This document shows, one piece after another, positions 8,567 through 15,642 of a stretch of 64,000 bases of DNA. The translations under genes were made by a program, and so were the position numbers. The DNA is from Mucilaginibacter sp. SJ (lineage in GTDB: Bacteria; Bacteroidota; Bacteroidia; Sphingobacteriales; Sphingobacteriaceae): positions 3,162,001-3,226,000 of the forward strand of contig NZ_CP118631.1 of NCBI RefSeq assembly GCF_028993635.1, read 5' to 3'. How positions within the stretch are numbered: the stretch's first letter is position 1; each line of letters opens with the position of its first letter. The notes below the pieces were generated by a model that saw only the letters and a program-made list of their open reading frames with translations, was not told the origin of the DNA and did no database searches.

Positions 8567-8986
8567 ATGAAAAACAACAGAACATTTACCATGATAAAGC
8601 CTGATGCCGTTGCAGACGGGCATATCGGTGCTATTTTAGACATTATTACCAAAAACGGCTTTAAAATCGTGGCGCTTAAATACACTAAATTATCTGCCGA
8701 AAAAGCGGGTCAGTTTTATGAAGTGCACAAAGAGCGTCCTTTTTATAACGGACTGGTTGAATTTATGTCATCGGGCCCTATCGTAGCGGCTATTCTTGAA
8801 AAAGACAACGCTATAGCCGAATTCCGTAAACTGATCGGCGCTACTAACCCGGCCGATGCCGCTGAAGGTACCATCCGTAACCTGTATGCAAGATCAATTG
8901 GTGAAAATGCCGTGCATGGCTCAGACTCTGACGAGAATGCCGACATTGAAGGAAACTTCTTTTTCTCGGCTTTTGAAAGGTTTTAA
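8567..8986 (+). CDS. ndk: Nucleoside diphosphate kinase
   Basis: Transfers the gamma-phosphate between nucleoside di- and triphosphates. FTMIKPDAV at the N-terminus and the active-site His117 in [15 protein letters not shown] are conserved, and 139 residues is standard. It is divergent from the DHH gene and monocistronic, closed by a strong hairpin at 8995. Upstream lies a possible -7 box TATTTTTG (8452-8459). Confidence 0.96.
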   Translation: MKNNRTFTMIKPDAVADGHIGAILDIITKNGFKIVALKYTKLSAEKAGQFYEVHKERPFYNGLVEFMSSGPIVAAILEKDNAIAEFRKLIGATNPADAAEGTIRNLYARSIGENAVHGSDSDENADIEGNFFFSAFERF

Positions 8987-8994
8987 GTAACCTA

Positions 8995-9034
8995 TTTCGG
9001 GTGTAATTATATAAACCAAAAGTTACACCCGAAA
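8995..9034 (+). terminator. Terminator of ndk
   Basis: A perfect 12-bp stem TTTCGGGTGTAA/TTACACCCGAAA with a 16-base loop starts 8 bp after the ndk stop, followed by TTTTTA. Confidence 0.85.
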
Positions 9035-9135
9035 TTTTTACGTTTTTTTTGTAATTATGGTTACGTTTTTTGTAACTTTACAATATCCACCTAAACAATA
9101 TTACATATTTTAATCAACCAATAATATCACAAAAC

Positions 9136-9333
9136 ATGAAACCATTATTCAAATACATATTTTACGTACTTATATTGGTAATGTTGGTTATTGGATCACT
9201 AATGCTTTACAGAACACACCCCGAAGCCCAGCTTGCGCTTACCATTCCCGGCCTGTTCATTCTTGCTTATTCAAAGCTTACAGATGATATCAAATTAAAG
9301 CATAACAGCTTACGCATGCTTAGAGGAAGATAA
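9136..9333 (+). CDS. Small two-helix membrane protein
   Basis: A 65-residue hypothetical protein with two hydrophobic helices (about 7-24 and 33-45) and a basic C-terminal tail ending LRMLRGR. Family not recognised. The 3' end overlaps the convergent DciA-like gene by 14 bp. The upstream region holds two close copies of TTACG-T(n)-GTAA (around 9038-9075). Confidence 0.6.
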   Translation: MKPLFKYIFYVLILVMLVIGSLMLYRTHPEAQLALTIPGLFILAYSKLTDDIKLKHNSLRMLRGR

Positions 9334-9610
9334 TTTCCTCAACAAGCACACTTTTAGCTTCGTTATTTATCTTTTCAATTATCTGGCTGCGCATCAGCAT
9401 CAATTCATTTTTTATTACTGATGATTCTATCCGCAGGAATAATTTCTTATCGCGCACAAATAACTCTTTGGTGCGATTGGCTACTGACTTGCCTACCAGG
9501 TCGGGCCAGGCAGTAATAACACCGGTTTCGTCAAAACGCCGCTTAATCTTATACACATTAAGCATTTGCTCAATAGCTTCCTTAAGTGTTTTGTCGTTGG
9601 TTTTACGCAT
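9320..9610 (-). CDS. DUF721 / DciA-like protein
   Basis: A 96-residue protein starting MRKTNDKTLKEAIEQMLNVY, with the DUF721 core AWPDLVGKSVANRTK and KKLFLRIESSVIKNELMLMR. DUF721 includes DciA, the ancestral loader of the replicative helicase DnaB, and the domain is known next to recF in many genomes. The ATG at 9610 lies inside the last codons of recF (8-bp overlap), implying translational coupling. An alternative TTG start one codon upstream is less likely. The fold is a KH-like nucleic-acid-binding domain in DciA; a loader role here is inference from family and context. Confidence 0.82.
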   Translation of the reverse strand: MRKTNDKTLKEAIEQMLNVYKIKRRFDETGVITAWPDLVGKSVANRTKELFVRDKKLFLRIESSVIKNELMLMRSQIIEKINNEAKSVLVEEIIFL

Positions 9611-10703
9611 CAATCGCTCCTCCCTTTACTTTAAATAGTTTAACAGGTACCCCTATTTTATTAAAAACGCTTTCAACCCGCTCAACCCCGGTATCGGTTA
9701 TAAAAACCTGGCCAAAATCGTTGTTTGATACCATCTGCATTAATTTGGTAACCCGTCCGTCGTCAAGCTTATCAAAAACATCATCAAGCAAAAGCAAGGG
9801 TTTAAATCCTTTTTGTTGGTATAAAAATGTATATTGAGCAAGCTTAAGTGCGATTAAAAATGACTTTTGCTGCCCCTGCGACCCAAACTTTTTCATGGCC
9901 ATACCATGGATATTGAATTGCAGATCATCTTTGTGAATGCCCGCCGTGGTACGCTCCAACACTCTATCCCGGTCAAAACTCTTTTTTAATAAACTATCTA
10001 AACCATCGGCAAGCAGTTGCGATTCATACACGAGGTCGACATGCTCGGCATTATCGCTCAAAAAACTGTAATGCTTATTAAATATAGTAACAAAACCCTC
10101 CATAAAGGCCCGGCGCCTTTCAAAAATGCGGTTGCCCGAAGCACTCAATTGCTCATCAATCACTTCAAACAAGCCTGCATCATATCGCCCAGTATCCGCT
10201 ACCTGCTTTAAAAGCGCGTTACGGTTGGTAAGGATTTTATTATAGGCGATCAACTCATCTAAATAATGGTTATCTGTTTGCGATATTACATTATCAATAA
10301 ACTTGCGGCGTTCTTCGCTCCCTTCGATTATGATACTGGTATCATTTGGTGATATCATTACCAGCGGTAACAGTCCGATATGATCGGCCAGGCGCTGATA
10401 ATCTTTTTTATTGCGCTTAAACTGTTTCTTTTGATTACGCTTTACAGAACAGGCAACAGCTTCGGGCTGATTGTTTTTATTAAAGATACCGGTAATGATA
10501 AAAAAATCGGCACCCTGCTTAATCTGCTGGCTGTCTATCGGGTTAAAATAGCTTTTGCATAAGGACAGGTAATGAATAGCATCAAGCAAATTGGTTTTGC
10601 CGGCGCCATTATTACCTGTAAAAGCATTAACCCCCTCGCTGAAAACCAGTTCGGCCTCATCGTAATTTTTAAAGTTAATAACTGACAGCTGTTGCAGGTG
10701 CAT
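9603..10703 (-). CDS. recF: DNA replication/repair protein RecF
   Basis: SMC-like ATPase that helps load RecA at single-strand gaps. Walker A is GNNGAGKTN (30-38). The ABC-type signature is in GSQGQQKSFLIALKLAQ and Walker B is LLLLDDVFDKLD. The 366-residue length is typical. It is followed by the overlapping DUF721 gene rather than by gyrB, as is usual in Bacteroidota. The upstream intergenic region carries a long octamer-built inverted repeat. Confidence 0.96.
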   Translation of the reverse strand: MHLQQLSVINFKNYDEAELVFSEGVNAFTGNNGAGKTNLLDAIHYLSLCKSYFNPIDSQQIKQGADFFIITGIFNKNNQPEAVACSVKRNQKKQFKRNKKDYQRLADHIGLLPLVMISPNDTSIIIEGSEERRKFIDNVISQTDNHYLDELIAYNKILTNRNALLKQVADTGRYDAGLFEVIDEQLSASGNRIFERRRAFMEGFVTIFNKHYSFLSDNAEHVDLVYESQLLADGLDSLLKKSFDRDRVLERTTAGIHKDDLQFNIHGMAMKKFGSQGQQKSFLIALKLAQYTFLYQQKGFKPLLLLDDVFDKLDDGRVTKLMQMVSNNDFGQVFITDTGVERVESVFNKIGVPVKLFKVKGGAIDA

Positions 10704-10727
10704 GGGATGGCAAATTTAGCTATTTCC

Positions 10728-10869
10728 GTTCATTTGTTCACTGGTTCATTTGTTCATTAGTAGGTTAGCGGCTACTTTATCAAACCCTTTGTCGCATTTT
10801 TGACTTTAAGAAGGCTTGATATCCAACATAAAAGCACCAATGAACGAATGAACCAGTGAACCAATGAAC
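10728..10869. repeat. Long inverted repeat built from GTTCATTN octamers
   Basis: The left arm (10728-10760) consists of four 8-base units GTTCATTT, GTTCACTG, GTTCATTT, GTTCATTA. The right arm (10837-10869) is its reverse complement over 33 bases with three mismatches, and the spacer is 76 bases. It lies between the recF start and the promoter of the TPR gene and has no coding content. Confidence 0.85.
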
Positions 10870-10896
10870 CTCTTTAAAGATTTAATACAAAAGGTA

Positions 10897-10926
10897 TTGC
10901 CAGTAAATTTGAAAACCGTATTTTTG
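10897..10926 (+). promoter_or_regulatory. Bacteroidota-type promoter for the TPR gene
   Basis: TTG (10897-10899), a 19-base spacer, then TATTTTTG (10919-10926), matching the TAnnTTTG -7 element used by the Bacteroidota primary sigma factor. The predicted start is about 20 bp before the ATG at 10949. Confidence 0.6.
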
Positions 10927-10948
10927 CAAACTTAATTTTAGAACAACA

Positions 10949-11626
10949 ATGTCAAAAACCCAGGCGAACACCAAAGTTGCAGCACCAGAAAACAATTTTG
11001 GTCAGAGTGGCAAATTTGTACGCGAGAACCAGAAAAGCTTACTATTTATCGTAGGGGCCATTATTGCCCTTATTGCTATCTACTTCATTTACATTAAATT
11101 ATACTTAGGTCCACGTGAAGTTACTGCCGCTAACCAAATGTACAAAGCGCAGGATTTTTGGCAGCAAAAAAACTGGGACAAAGCCATTAAAGGCGATGCC
11201 GGTTTCCCTGGTTTTGAAAAGATCATCAGCGATTACAGCAATACAAAAGCTGCTAACCTTGCTTATTTTTATCTGGGCACTGCTTATTTAAATAAAGGTG
11301 ACTACCGCAAAGCCATTGATAACCTAACCAACTACCGCGGCGACGACAACATGGTAGCAGCTGAAGCTTTTGGCAGCACAGGCGACGCTTATGTTGAATT
11401 AAAAGATTACGAAAAAGCAGAAACTTATTTCAGCAAAGCCGCTGATAAAGCAAAGAATAAATTTTTATCGCCGCTTTATCTTAAAAAGTTAGGTTTAACT
11501 TATGAAGCTCAAAAAAACAATAAAGAAGCTGCTGAAGCTTATAAAAGAATAAAAACCGAATATCCTGAAAGCGCTGAAGCTCAAAATATAGACGAATATA
11601 TAGCCCGCGCCGAAGCGAAACAATAA
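10949..11626 (+). CDS. Membrane-anchored TPR protein
   Basis: A 225-residue protein with a short N-terminal cytoplasmic segment, one transmembrane helix at about 31-51, and a periplasmic part of tetratricopeptide repeats (units near AYFYLGTAYLNKGDYRKAI, AFGSTGDAYVELKDYEKAE and LGLTYEAQKNNKEAAEAYKR). The layout resembles YfgM/YbgF-like proteins that work as chaperone or envelope scaffolds. It is encoded just upstream of ribH, but a long inverted repeat separates them, so coupling is doubtful. Specific partner unknown. Confidence 0.8.
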   Translation: MSKTQANTKVAAPENNFGQSGKFVRENQKSLLFIVGAIIALIAIYFIYIKLYLGPREVTAANQMYKAQDFWQQKNWDKAIKGDAGFPGFEKIISDYSNTKAANLAYFYLGTAYLNKGDYRKAIDNLTNYRGDDNMVAAEAFGSTGDAYVELKDYEKAETYFSKAADKAKNKFLSPLYLKKLGLTYEAQKNNKEAAEAYKRIKTEYPESAEAQNIDEYIARAEAKQ

Positions 11627-11630
11627 TTTT

Positions 11631-11806
11631 AATATCGGATTTGAGAATTTCGATTTCGGATTTATCTGGTTTTAAATACCTTTAAATTCGGAATCGATTT
11701 TTTTTATAGGCAGATTTTGATCGTCAATCACAAGGCTTAACAAATCCGAAATCGAACCTTCGAAATAAAAAATATCCGAAATCGAAATTCCCAAATCCGA
11801 AATCAA
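11631..11806. repeat. Inverted repeat of ATTTCGGATTT units ending at the ribH start codon
   Basis: The left arm at 11631-11663 and the right arm at about 11772-11804 match as reverse complements over about 33 bases with four mismatches. The unit CGATTTCGGATTT recurs, and a further partial copy lies at 11741-11755. The right arm runs to within a few bases of the ribH ATG (11807), occupying the place of a ribosome binding site. Confidence 0.8.
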
Positions 11807-12301
11807 ATGGCTACCCATCTTAAAAACCTTTCCGATTTTTCGAATACCGAAATACCATCAGCAGCACCATACCGCTTCGGTATAGTTGTGGCCGAATGGA
11901 ATGCCGAAATTACCAATGCACTTTACCAGGGTGCATACCAAAGCCTGGTAAGCAATGGCGCACTGGCCGAAAACATTTTCTCATACCAGGTGCCGGGAAG
12001 TTTTGAGCTTACATCGGGAGCAGAGCTGTTATTAAAAAAAGGCAGCCTTGATGCGGTAATTTGCCTGGGCTGTGTAATCCAGGGCGAAACAAGGCATTTT
12101 GATTTTATTTGCAACGCAGTAGCAAACGGAGTAAGTAATGTTGCCATAAAATACTCAAAACCTGTTATATTTGGGGTATTAACTACTGATAATCAGCAAC
12201 AGGCTATTGACAGGGCCGGCGGTAAACATGGTAATAAAGGCGATGAAGCGGCTATCACCGCCATTAAAATGGCAGCCCTTGCTGAAACATTAAACAGTTA
12301 A
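11807..12301 (+). CDS. ribH: 6,7-dimethyl-8-ribityllumazine synthase
   Basis: Penultimate step of riboflavin synthesis, condensing the ribityl-pyrimidine with dihydroxybutanone phosphate. AEWNAEITNAL at 29-39, PGSFELTSGAELL, and the catalytic His97 in GETRHFDF are present. GGKHGNKGDEAA near the C-terminus is the phosphate-binding loop. At 164 residues it is full length. No other rib gene is nearby. The start codon directly follows an arm of a long inverted repeat, so initiation may depend on RNA folding. Confidence 0.95.
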   Translation: MATHLKNLSDFSNTEIPSAAPYRFGIVVAEWNAEITNALYQGAYQSLVSNGALAENIFSYQVPGSFELTSGAELLLKKGSLDAVICLGCVIQGETRHFDFICNAVANGVSNVAIKYSKPVIFGVLTTDNQQQAIDRAGGKHGNKGDEAAITAIKMAALAETLNS

Positions 12302-12332
12302 AATCCGTTAAAGCAATTAATTTTAGCTCAAC

Positions 12333-12443
12333 ATGAAAAAATTAGTTTACATAGCACTTTTAGCCACGGCAGTTGCAACAGCATCATCCTGTTCAAATAA
12401 ATTATGCCCGGCATACGGTTCATATCCTAAAACAGGCCGTTAA
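12333..12443 (+). CDS. Tiny lipoprotein (36 residues)
   Basis: An ATG at 12333 opens a 36-residue frame starting MKKLVYIALLATAVATASSC, a complete lipoprotein signal with the lipid Cys at about residue 20. The mature part is only SNKLCPAYGSYPKTGR. Proteins with the CPAY motif and a basic tail recur in Sphingobacteriaceae as I remember them. It starts 29 bp after ribH, probably on the same transcript. The function is unknown; a single additional Cys could allow a disulfide-linked dimer. Confidence 0.65.
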   Translation: MKKLVYIALLATAVATASSCSNKLCPAYGSYPKTGR

Positions 12444-12530
12444 CAGTTAATTGTCATTTTTAAACCTGTTTAAACACACTACACAGTTTTTGTGTTATAA
12501 TTACGTTATAGCATTTTAACTATTAATAAT

Positions 12531-12860
12531 ATGAACTGGATTTCGTTGGAGACGGCCGATCAGCTAATGGCGATCAAACAACAAGAAGGCTATAGCCTTA
12601 TATTTAAACATAGCACGCGCTGCTCCATCAGCATGATGGCCAAAAGGCGTTTTGAGCTTGACTGGGATAATCTCCCTGAAAATATGCCCCTTTACTTTTT
12701 AGACCTGATCAAATACCGCGACCTGTCAAACCAGGTTGCACAATTATTCCAGGTACACCACGAATCGCCCCAACTGTTACTCATTAAAAATGGCGAATGC
12801 ATCCTTGACCAGTCTCACAGCGGCATCTCTGTTGATGAAACTTTAGAGGTGCTGAATTAG
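12531..12860 (+). CDS. ytxJ: Bacilliredoxin-like protein YtxJ
   Basis: Thioredoxin-fold protein of the bacillithiol-system family YtxJ (BrxC). It is 109 residues long with a monothiol active site CSIS at 31-34, in the place of the usual CxxC, after LIFKHSTR. The family reduces bacillithiol mixed disulfides on proteins; Bacteroidota make bacillithiol, so the role fits. It is apparently monocistronic, with an inverted repeat just downstream. Confidence 0.9.
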   Translation: MNWISLETADQLMAIKQQEGYSLIFKHSTRCSISMMAKRRFELDWDNLPENMPLYFLDLIKYRDLSNQVAQLFQVHHESPQLLLIKNGECILDQSHSGISVDETLEVLN

Positions 12861-12867
12861 ATTTGAT

Positions 12868-12972
12868 GACGATGGTCCATAGACCATGGTCGATGGTTTC
12901 ATCCTGGCGTATAGATATTCATCTTTTTTATCAAGAATATATCATATCTTCTATAGACTATGGACCATCGTC
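12868..12972. repeat. Inverted repeat of GATGGTCCATAG heptamer units
   Basis: GACGATGGTCCATAG (12868-12882) is exactly complementary to 12958-12972. Both sides extend into further 7-base units of the type CATAGAC/CATGGTC, partly self-complementary. The spacer is 75 bases. It lies between ytxJ and lipA. Confidence 0.8.
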
Positions 12973-13015
12973 CATGGACTAACAACTATAATAAGTTTTT
13001 AACTACATTTGTACC

Positions 13016-13897
13016 ATGATTGAATTGCCGGTAGTTCCTGCTGTTAGCCAGCCTGTACGTAAGCCTGATTGGCTTAGGGTTAAGCTTCCTACAGGAAAAG
13101 AATATGCTCACGTACGCAGCCTTGTTGATACACATAAACTGCATACTATATGCGAAAGCGGTAACTGCCCTAATATGGGCGAGTGCTGGGGCGCCGGCAC
13201 AGCCACTTTCATGATCCTTGGTAATATTTGCACCCGTTCGTGTTCGTTTTGTGCAGTTGCAACCGGCAGGCCTTTAGCTGTTGATGTTGATGAGCCCAAC
13301 CGCGTAGCAACTTCTGTAAAACTAATGCAGGTAAAACATTGCGTTATTACCTCTGTCGATCGTGATGACTTGAAAGACGGTGGTTCCATCATTTGGGCCG
13401 AAACTATCAACGCCATTCGCCGTCAAAGCCCCGACACTACTTTAGAAACCCTGCTGCCCGATTTTAAAGGTAACTGGGATAACCTTGCCCGCGTTTTAGA
13501 AACCAGGCCCGAAGTAGTTTCGCATAACCTGGAAACTGTAAGGCGCCTTACCAAAGAGGTGCGGATCCAGGCAAAATATGACCGGAGTCTTGAAGCCCTG
13601 AAACACATTTCGGAAGCGGGTTTGCGTACAAAATCGGGCATTATGCTTGGCCTGGGCGAAACCGAGGAGGATGTTTTGGAAGCAATGGATGATTTGCTGG
13701 CGGCAGGGGTTCATATACTTACCCTGGGGCAATATTTACAGCCTACACGTAACCATCATCCGGTAATTGACTGGATCCATCCCGATCAATTTGCACGTTA
13801 TAAGGAGTTTGGCCTTCAAAAAGGGTTCAGGTATGTTGAAAGCGGGCCGCTGGTACGCTCATCTTATCATGCAGAAAAACACTTGTTTGAAATGTAA
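13016..13897 (+). CDS. lipA: Lipoyl synthase
   Basis: Radical SAM enzyme that inserts two sulfurs into octanoylated carrier domains. Auxiliary cluster cysteines are C46, C51 and C57 ([12 protein letters not shown]) and the radical SAM cluster is CTRSCSFC (C72, C76, C79). The C-terminal motif RSSYHAEKH is present. At 293 residues it is complete. A possible -7 box TACATTTG lies at 13004-13011, immediately before the ATG, implying a very short leader. lipB is not in the window. Confidence 0.97.
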   Translation: MIELPVVPAVSQPVRKPDWLRVKLPTGKEYAHVRSLVDTHKLHTICESGNCPNMGECWGAGTATFMILGNICTRSCSFCAVATGRPLAVDVDEPNRVATSVKLMQVKHCVITSVDRDDLKDGGSIIWAETINAIRRQSPDTTLETLLPDFKGNWDNLARVLETRPEVVSHNLETVRRLTKEVRIQAKYDRSLEALKHISEAGLRTKSGIMLGLGETEEDVLEAMDDLLAAGVHILTLGQYLQPTRNHHPVIDWIHPDQFARYKEFGLQKGFRYVESGPLVRSSYHAEKHLFEM

Positions 13898-13921
13898 TAA
13901 TTCCTTTATATCTTCATCGGG

Positions 13922-14473
13922 TTGAGTAAAAAACGAAAAATATCGATGTCGGAAGAAGAACTGGTGTTATCATTGCGACACCGGGAAAAAATCGCCGTCG
14001 AAGCTTTATATGATATGTATTCGGCCTCGTTATTCGGGGTAATATCACGCATTATAAATGACACCAATATAGCCGAAGATGTTTTACAGGAAACTTTTGT
14101 GAAAATCTGGCATTCCTTTTCAAGCTACAGTACTGAAAAAGGCCGTTTATTTACCTGGATGGTTAATATCGCGCGCAACCTTGCGATAGATAAGATCAGA
14201 TCGAAAGATTTTAAGAATCAGAATAAAAACCAGGATATTGAAAATAACGTAACTTTCATTGACGAGCAAAGAAACACGGTTTACAAACCTGAGTTAATGG
14301 GTATTAAAAATTTAGTGCAAACACTGAAACCCGAGCAAAAGCAAATCATCGAGCTGGTGTATTTTAAAGGCTATACCCATGTGGAAGCTGCCGAACAATT
14401 GGGCATTCCGTTAGGTACCATTAAAACCCGGTTAAGAATGGCTATCCAGGAACTCAGAAAACATTTTAATTGA
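13922..14473 (+). CDS. ECF-type RNA polymerase sigma factor
   Basis: Extracytoplasmic-function sigma factor of 183 residues. Region 2 has YDMYSASLFGVISRII, the core-binding LQETFVKIWHSF and the -10 reading RLFTWMVNIARNLAIDKIR. Region 4 ends with YFKGYTHVEAAEQLGIPLGTIKTRL. The frame opens at TTG (13922); an ATG at 13946 (MSEEEL) is a possible true start. It is followed after one base by its anti-sigma gene. The pair resembles RskA-regulated sigma factors; the signal is unknown. Confidence 0.92.
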   Translation: MSKKRKISMSEEELVLSLRHREKIAVEALYDMYSASLFGVISRIINDTNIAEDVLQETFVKIWHSFSSYSTEKGRLFTWMVNIARNLAIDKIRSKDFKNQNKNQDIENNVTFIDEQRNTVYKPELMGIKNLVQTLKPEQKQIIELVYFKGYTHVEAAEQLGIPLGTIKTRLRMAIQELRKHFN

Positions 14474-14474
14474 A

Positions 14475-15296
14475 GTGGAAGATTTAAAAGCATATATTGA
14501 AACAGGGATACTGGAGCTTTACGTATTGGGGGATGTTACCCATGCCGAAAAGCTACAGGTTGAAGAACTGGCTTCAAAGCACCCCGCTATTAGGGCTGAG
14601 CTTGACCAAATTGAACGCTCAATGGAACTGTATGCCGGAGAAAACGCGATTGAACCATCTGAACATTTACGCAGCCGCATATTAGGAAGCTTACTTACCA
14701 ATTTTGGCGACGATAATGACTTTCCTACACAAACCCATACAGAACGGGAAAAAGTTGTGGTTACACAGCCCGATAAAGAAATCAATTTTTATAAATATGC
14801 GTTTGCGGCATGCCTTGTTTTATTGTTAGCAAGCGCGGTGGTTTTGTATAATCTTTACAACCGCCTTAATGATATCAATAGCCGGCTAAATGCCATGCAG
14901 TTGCAAAACCAGCATTTTAGCACTACGGTTAGCGCAAAGGACAATGAACTGAACCTTTTAAGGGATACCTCATTTAAATTGATCCGCCTGAAAGGAACTA
15001 AAAAATCGCCTGAGTCGGTGATGACCGTAGCCTTTAGCCCATCCAAACAAAAAGTGGTGATTGACATGGAAGGCCTTAAACTACCTGCAAATGATCAAAC
15101 TCACCAATACCAGCTTTGGGCACTGGTGGACGGCAAACCTGTTGATCTGGGTGTATTTGACGCTACAGCAGATTCAAGCGGATTCAAAAATATGAAAGCA
15201 ATAGCCTCGGCCGATGCCTTCGCGGTAACGCTTGAACCAAGAGGCGGTAGTGCAAGTCCAACACTATCACAAATGGTGGTAATGGGCAAATATTAA
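14475..15296 (+). CDS. RskA-like anti-sigma factor
   Basis: Membrane anti-sigma factor of 273 residues starting with GTG. The N-terminal cytoplasmic zinc-less anti-sigma domain (1-75) contains LELYVLGDVTHAEKLQVEEL. A single transmembrane helix lies at about 107-127, followed by a coiled coil. The periplasmic RskA C-terminal domain begins near residue 180 and contains HQYQLWALVDGKPVDLGVFD and AVTLEPRGGSASPT. It is coupled to the preceding sigma gene. The transcript is closed by the hairpin at 15331. Confidence 0.9.
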   Translation: MEDLKAYIETGILELYVLGDVTHAEKLQVEELASKHPAIRAELDQIERSMELYAGENAIEPSEHLRSRILGSLLTNFGDDNDFPTQTHTEREKVVVTQPDKEINFYKYAFAACLVLLLASAVVLYNLYNRLNDINSRLNAMQLQNQHFSTTVSAKDNELNLLRDTSFKLIRLKGTKKSPESVMTVAFSPSKQKVVIDMEGLKLPANDQTHQYQLWALVDGKPVDLGVFDATADSSGFKNMKAIASADAFAVTLEPRGGSASPTLSQMVVMGKY

Positions 15297-15330
15297 AGCC
15301 AAAAAGGCCTCCCAGGGCTCAATAATGATT

Positions 15331-15377
15331 AAAAGCTTACATTTTTTCGGATTTATTCCGAAATGATGTAAGCTTTT
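15331..15377 (+). terminator. Hairpin after the sigma/anti-sigma operon
   Basis: Outer stem AAAAGCTTACAT/ATGTAAGCTTTT (12 bp, perfect) enclosing an inner TTCGGA/TCCGAA stem, followed by CGATTTTTATA. It probably terminates the operon. Confidence 0.7.
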
Positions 15378-15609
15378 CGATTTTTATACGTTAATTACTT
15401 GTATTTTGTGTAAACCTAAACTACACTGGGTTAATAATTTAACATTTTTTTAACGAAAACCAAAACCAATTATTAGTTTTTTTGTAACTAATAGGAACGT
15501 GTAAACGTCTTATGATTAGTTGGGACATAAACGAGAAACAGTGAACCTGATAACCCTAACTCCCGGATTTGAGTATTTAGTTCTTTATAAGATCAGTTAA
15601 TAGTTAATT
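15378..15609 (+). other. Gene-free stretch, possibly a small RNA
   Basis: No coding frame. It contains a hairpin ATTAGTT/AACTAAT around 15475-15495 and a possible long-range stem TCTTAT/ATAAGA flanking GGGA/TCCC (about 15508-15594). It runs directly into a plus-strand terminator at 15610-15640 although no plus-strand gene precedes it. A structured non-coding RNA would explain this; I recognise no known family. Confidence 0.3.
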
Positions 15610-15640
15610 AAAACGGCTGTATGATACTTGCAGCCGTTTT
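15610..15640 (+). terminator. Strong plus-strand terminator before the convergent nnr gene
   Basis: AAAACGGCTG/CAGCCGTTTT stem (10 bp, loop 11) followed by four more T residues on the plus strand. On the minus strand the trailing run is only TTTTAATT, still possibly able to end the nnr transcript, whose stop is at 15643. Confidence 0.75.
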
Positions 15641-15642
15641 TT

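Noticed and set aside
11627..11806. FMN riboswitch upstream of ribH
   Set aside because: The region is a repeat built from ATTTCGGATTT units; none of the conserved FMN aptamer elements can be seen.
10728..12972. CRISPR array
   Set aside because: Repeats are inverted and of different sequence, without regular unique spacers, and there are no cas genes.
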